Source: Candidatus Colwellbacteria bacterium RIFCSPLOWO2_12_FULL_43_11
Lineage (GTDB): Bacteria; Patescibacteriota; Minisyncoccia; UBA6257; Colwellbacteraceae
Assembly: GCA_001817805.1 (NCBI GenBank)
Contig: MHJB01000025.1
Span: 1 to 5,782 of the forward strand
Direction: 5' to 3'
Length of the DNA: 5,782 bases
Positions within the stretch are counted from its first letter, which is position 1. Every line of letters starts with the position of its first letter. This document shows, piece after piece, positions 4,174-5,782 of the stretch. The notes below the pieces were generated by a model. The model was not told where the DNA came from and did not search any database. It saw only the letters and a program-made list of their open reading frames with translations. Both the position numbers and the translations under genes were made by a program.

Positions 4174-4506
4174 ATGAAGAACAACACTGTCTTCTGGGCC
4201 ATAATCTTAATTATGGGTTTGGGTTTCGGGACTCTTATGTATTGGTATGGTGATACTAAGGTTGCTCTAGAACCAAGTAATGGTATTCTCTATCGTCAGA
4301 TTACGAATGGCAGGGTAGGAGTAAATTGCTACGATGAAACCGGAGCGAAAGTTATTGCTCCTTCAAGAGTTTCACAAATATTGGGTCCAGAATGGACTCC
4401 AATAGCAAAGCTCGATGGCACTGGCCATACTTATAGCATAGCCTGCTATCACTACCGGTCGTTAAGTAACGCCCAACCGATTGCTGCGAGTTTCCCTGAT
4501 CAATGA
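4174..4506 (+). CDS. Small exported or membrane-anchored two-cysteine protein, unknown function
   Basis: I do not recognise a family. The 110-aa protein starts MKNNTVFWAIILIMGLGFG, a basic end plus a hydrophobic segment to about residue 24, acting as signal peptide or signal anchor. No lipobox cysteine is present. The remaining 85 residues face outward and include ILYRQITNGRVGVNCYDETG (37-56), Cys52, and YSIACYHY (87-94), Cys91. The pair suggests one disulfide joining two strands, a small beta-rich domain. NCYDETGAKVIAP suggests a strand-turn-strand carrying Cys52, possibly a very reduced Ig-like or OB-like unit; this is a guess. The ATG at 4174 is the only start that keeps the signal segment. 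It is monocistronic, with its own promoter, leader and an elaborate terminator. Confidence 0.7.
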   Translation: MKNNTVFWAIILIMGLGFGTLMYWYGDTKVALEPSNGILYRQITNGRVGVNCYDETGAKVIAPSRVSQILGPEWTPIAKLDGTGHTYSIACYHYRSLSNAQPIAASFPDQ

Positions 4507-4513
4507 TGATCAC

Positions 4514-4590
4514 AAAACAGGTCTTGGAAAGGTAAACTCCGATCCCAATAGGAGTTAAGGTGCCCCTTTCCAGGCCTGTTTTTTGTTTAT
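4514..4590 (+). terminator. Large branched terminator of unit D
   Basis: AAAACAGG (4514-4521) pairs with CCTGTTTT (4575-4582). TTGGAAAGG (4524-4532) pairs with CCTTTCCAG (4565-4573) with one G-U pair. Inside, AAACTCC (4534-4540) faces AGGAGTT (4550-4556). A run of six T (4579-4584) plus GTTTAT ends it. The long stem of about 18 bp exceeds what termination needs. Confidence 0.85.
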
Positions 4591-4593
4591 AAT
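4588..4593 (+). promoter_or_regulatory. Alternative -10 box (TATAAT) within the terminator tail
   Basis: A perfect TATAAT overlaps the tail of the unit D terminator. No -35 match lies 16-18 bp upstream. If used, the 4646 gene would have a leader of about 46 nt. Confidence 0.25.
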
Positions 4594-4629
4594 CTCGTCA
4601 GGTGAAATATCAATTATTTTTACTGTTTA

Positions 4630-4638
4630 TGTTATAAT
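4630..4638 (+). promoter_or_regulatory. Extended -10 promoter, possibly giving a leaderless mRNA
   Basis: TG-T-TATAAT (TG 4630-4631, TATAAT 4633-4638) is a consensus extended -10, with no recognisable -35. Transcription should start about 7 nt after the box, at 4645-4646, which is the ATG of the following gene. Confidence 0.55.
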
Positions 4639-4645
4639 TTTGAAA

Positions 4646-5782
4646 ATGAGTAGGAAAATATACTTTGCGTTTCTAACTTTAGTTGTCACCTTACCGGCTG
4701 TTTTCTACGGTGCGCAGCTTGTGTCCGCTCATTCCGGCGGTGGCACTTCGGCTCACGGTGAAACGGTAGATATAAAAGTCCAACGTATAGAAGTGACACC
4801 CCCCGGTGGAACTATGCAAATTCTTTTATCCAGTCCTTCCGATGGTCCAGTGACCATAAACGTGGGGTTGGATGATTACCTATATATTTCCACGAGAATT
4901 ACTACCACTACGACAGATTCTTGGACGGATAATATAAATCCCTTTGCCGAAAATTGGCCTGATATAGGCGAGTGTGTTGATTGGGCTGTGAGTACGGCTT
5001 TTGACGGTTCGCCCAACGACACCTTCGACCATGCCACAGGCACCAAAGTTAGGAATTTTCTTAGCGCTTGGGACGGCGTAGTGGATACGCAAATAATTGC
5101 CAATGTAACTTGCGCCTTCGGCTCATACTCTTTCTCCGACCCTCACAAACTTTATGATGAAGTGACCATAATAGTAAAAGGGAAAGGTTCTCCTCCGCCA
5201 CCTGGCGCTCCGACCCTAACTCTTACCGCCAACCCCACATCCATTACTTCGGGTCAATCAACAACTGTTTCTTGGAGTTCAACCAATACCACCAGTTGCA
5301 CCGGTAGCCGTGGAGGCAGCTATCCGACGTCAGGTTCTTTTGTAGATAGTCCATCATCTACTATTACCTATGGCATGACCTGCACCGGTTCGGGCGGAAG
5401 TATTACAAAAAGCGTGACAGTTACCGTGGGCAGCGTAGCCAACCGCGCCCCCGTGGGTTATCACGATACTGTTAATAATTCTACTTGTCGCACGACAGGC
5501 TGGGCTTACGACCCGGATAGTTCTTCCACGAGCATTGCTGTCCATATTTACAAAGATGGCCCAGCTGGCGGGGGAGGCACTATTTTAGACAGTTTTCCCA
5601 CCAATGTCTTCCGTTCGGATGTGAATTCCACCTACGGCGTTTCCGGTAATCACGGCTTTGACGCGAATCTCTCCTCTTATATTGCAGACGGTATAAGTCA
5701 TCCTATATATGTGTATGCCATCGACGCTACCGGAGGCGCGAACCCCTTACTCAACAATTCCCCACGAACAATTCAATGTGCG
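4646..5782 (+). CDS. Exported multi-domain surface protein with Ig-like domain (3' truncated)
   Basis: The frame is open from ATG 4646 to the right edge, 379 residues, with no stop. A signal peptide MSRKIYFAFLTLVVTLPAVF... probably ends at VSA28. Residues about 40-178 form a first domain with Cys110 and Cys156. A linker GSPPPPGAP (181-189) leads to an Ig-like domain (190-262): TLTANPTSITSGQSTTVSW, Cys218, YGMTC (Cys246), SVTVTV. This is the W-C-C pattern frequent in CPR surface proteins. Residues about 267-379 have GWAYDPD (285-291), VHIYKDGPAGG (299-309), GNHGFD (334-339), HPIYVYAID (352-360) and NPLLNNSP, a secreted C-terminal domain type whose function I do not know; Cys281 and Cys378 could bond. 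There is no enzyme motif, so an adhesin or cell-surface role is inferred. The start is fixed by the signal peptide. No Shine-Dalgarno site. Confidence 0.85.
   Translation, partial: MSRKIYFAFLTLVVTLPAVFYGAQLVSAHSGGGTSAHGETVDIKVQRIEVTPPGGTMQILLSSPSDGPVTINVGLDDYLYISTRITTTTTDSWTDNINPFAENWPDIGECVDWAVSTAFDGSPNDTFDHATGTKVRNFLSAWDGVVDTQIIANVTCAFGSYSFSDPHKLYDEVTIIVKGKGSPPPPGAPTLTLTANPTSITSGQSTTVSWSSTNTTSCTGSRGGSYPTSGSFVDSPSSTITYGMTCTGSGGSITKSVTVTVGSVANRAPVGYHDTVNNSTCRTTGWAYDPDSSSTSIAVHIYKDGPAGGGGTILDSFPTNVFRSDVNSTYGVSGNHGFDANLSSYIADGISHPIYVYAIDATGGANPLLNNSPRTIQCA

Noticed and set aside
1197..4506. TGA recoded as glycine, as in some CPR lineages
   Set aside because: TGA ends the minor pilin exactly in an ATGA overlap and ends the 4174 gene just before its terminator; no frame needs TGA read-through.
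2271..4590. Integron gene-cassette array
   Set aside because: One small gene per unit with palindromes suggested attC sites, but the palindromes are ordinary terminators with T tails. I found no GTTRRRY/RYYYAAC core pairs (GTTAAGG at 4554 fails the last position) and no integrase, and each unit has its own promoter, which cassettes usually lack.
4876..5545. Minus-strand frames opposite the large surface protein
   Set aside because: They are shadows of a continuous + strand frame with a signal peptide and recognisable domains.

Overview
The window reads as a fragment of a Candidate Phyla Radiation (Patescibacteria, Parcubacteria-like) chromosome. The main basis is the pilin at 1735-2196: its core (FTLIELLVVIGIIAVLAAI, then INPARQ, then QRTNDASAILNAIGQNIADNKGT) is the form I know from CPR type IV pilins. 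The LVIVD-repeat protein encoded next to minor pilins and the short W/C-C Ig-like domains fit the same group. TAA and TGA both act as stops, so code 11 is assumed. All recognised genes are on the + strand.

Region 1 (1-2251) is a type IV pilus locus. An LVIVD beta-propeller-like protein (5' truncated), a class III-signal minor pilin and a PilX-like component without Glu5 are packed with a 3-nt gap and an ATGA overlap, so they form an operon. A major-type pilin follows with its own promoter candidate and its own terminator. Together these would build and cap a thin surface pilus used for attachment, motility or DNA uptake.

Region 2 (2271-4590) is the unusual part. Four consecutive small genes encode unrelated products: a PD-(D/E)XK nuclease-like protein, a membrane-anchored Ig-like protein, a 68-aa membrane protein and a 110-aa exported two-cysteine protein. 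Each is packaged the same way: a TTGACA-type promoter, a GTTC(C/A)..TTAA element 43-46 nt downstream of the -35 start, a structured leader of about 90-135 nt, an ORF with no good Shine-Dalgarno site, and a strong intrinsic terminator. Some leaders share further ordered sequence blocks. One also carries a tiny leader ORF with mutually exclusive hairpins. This looks like a reused regulatory module, possibly post-transcriptional, serving several envelope or DNA-related small proteins.

Region 3 (4588-5782) holds the 5' part of a large exported multi-domain surface protein: a signal peptide, a beta-rich domain, a proline linker, an Ig-like domain and a C-terminal GWAYDPD...HGF...YVYAID domain. It runs off the 3' edge. 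Its start codon lies where transcription from a TGnTATAAT box would begin, so its mRNA may be leaderless.

No tRNA, rRNA, CRISPR or insertion sequence was seen. No gene-free stretch exceeds about 250 nt, and each one is filled by terminator, promoter and leader.
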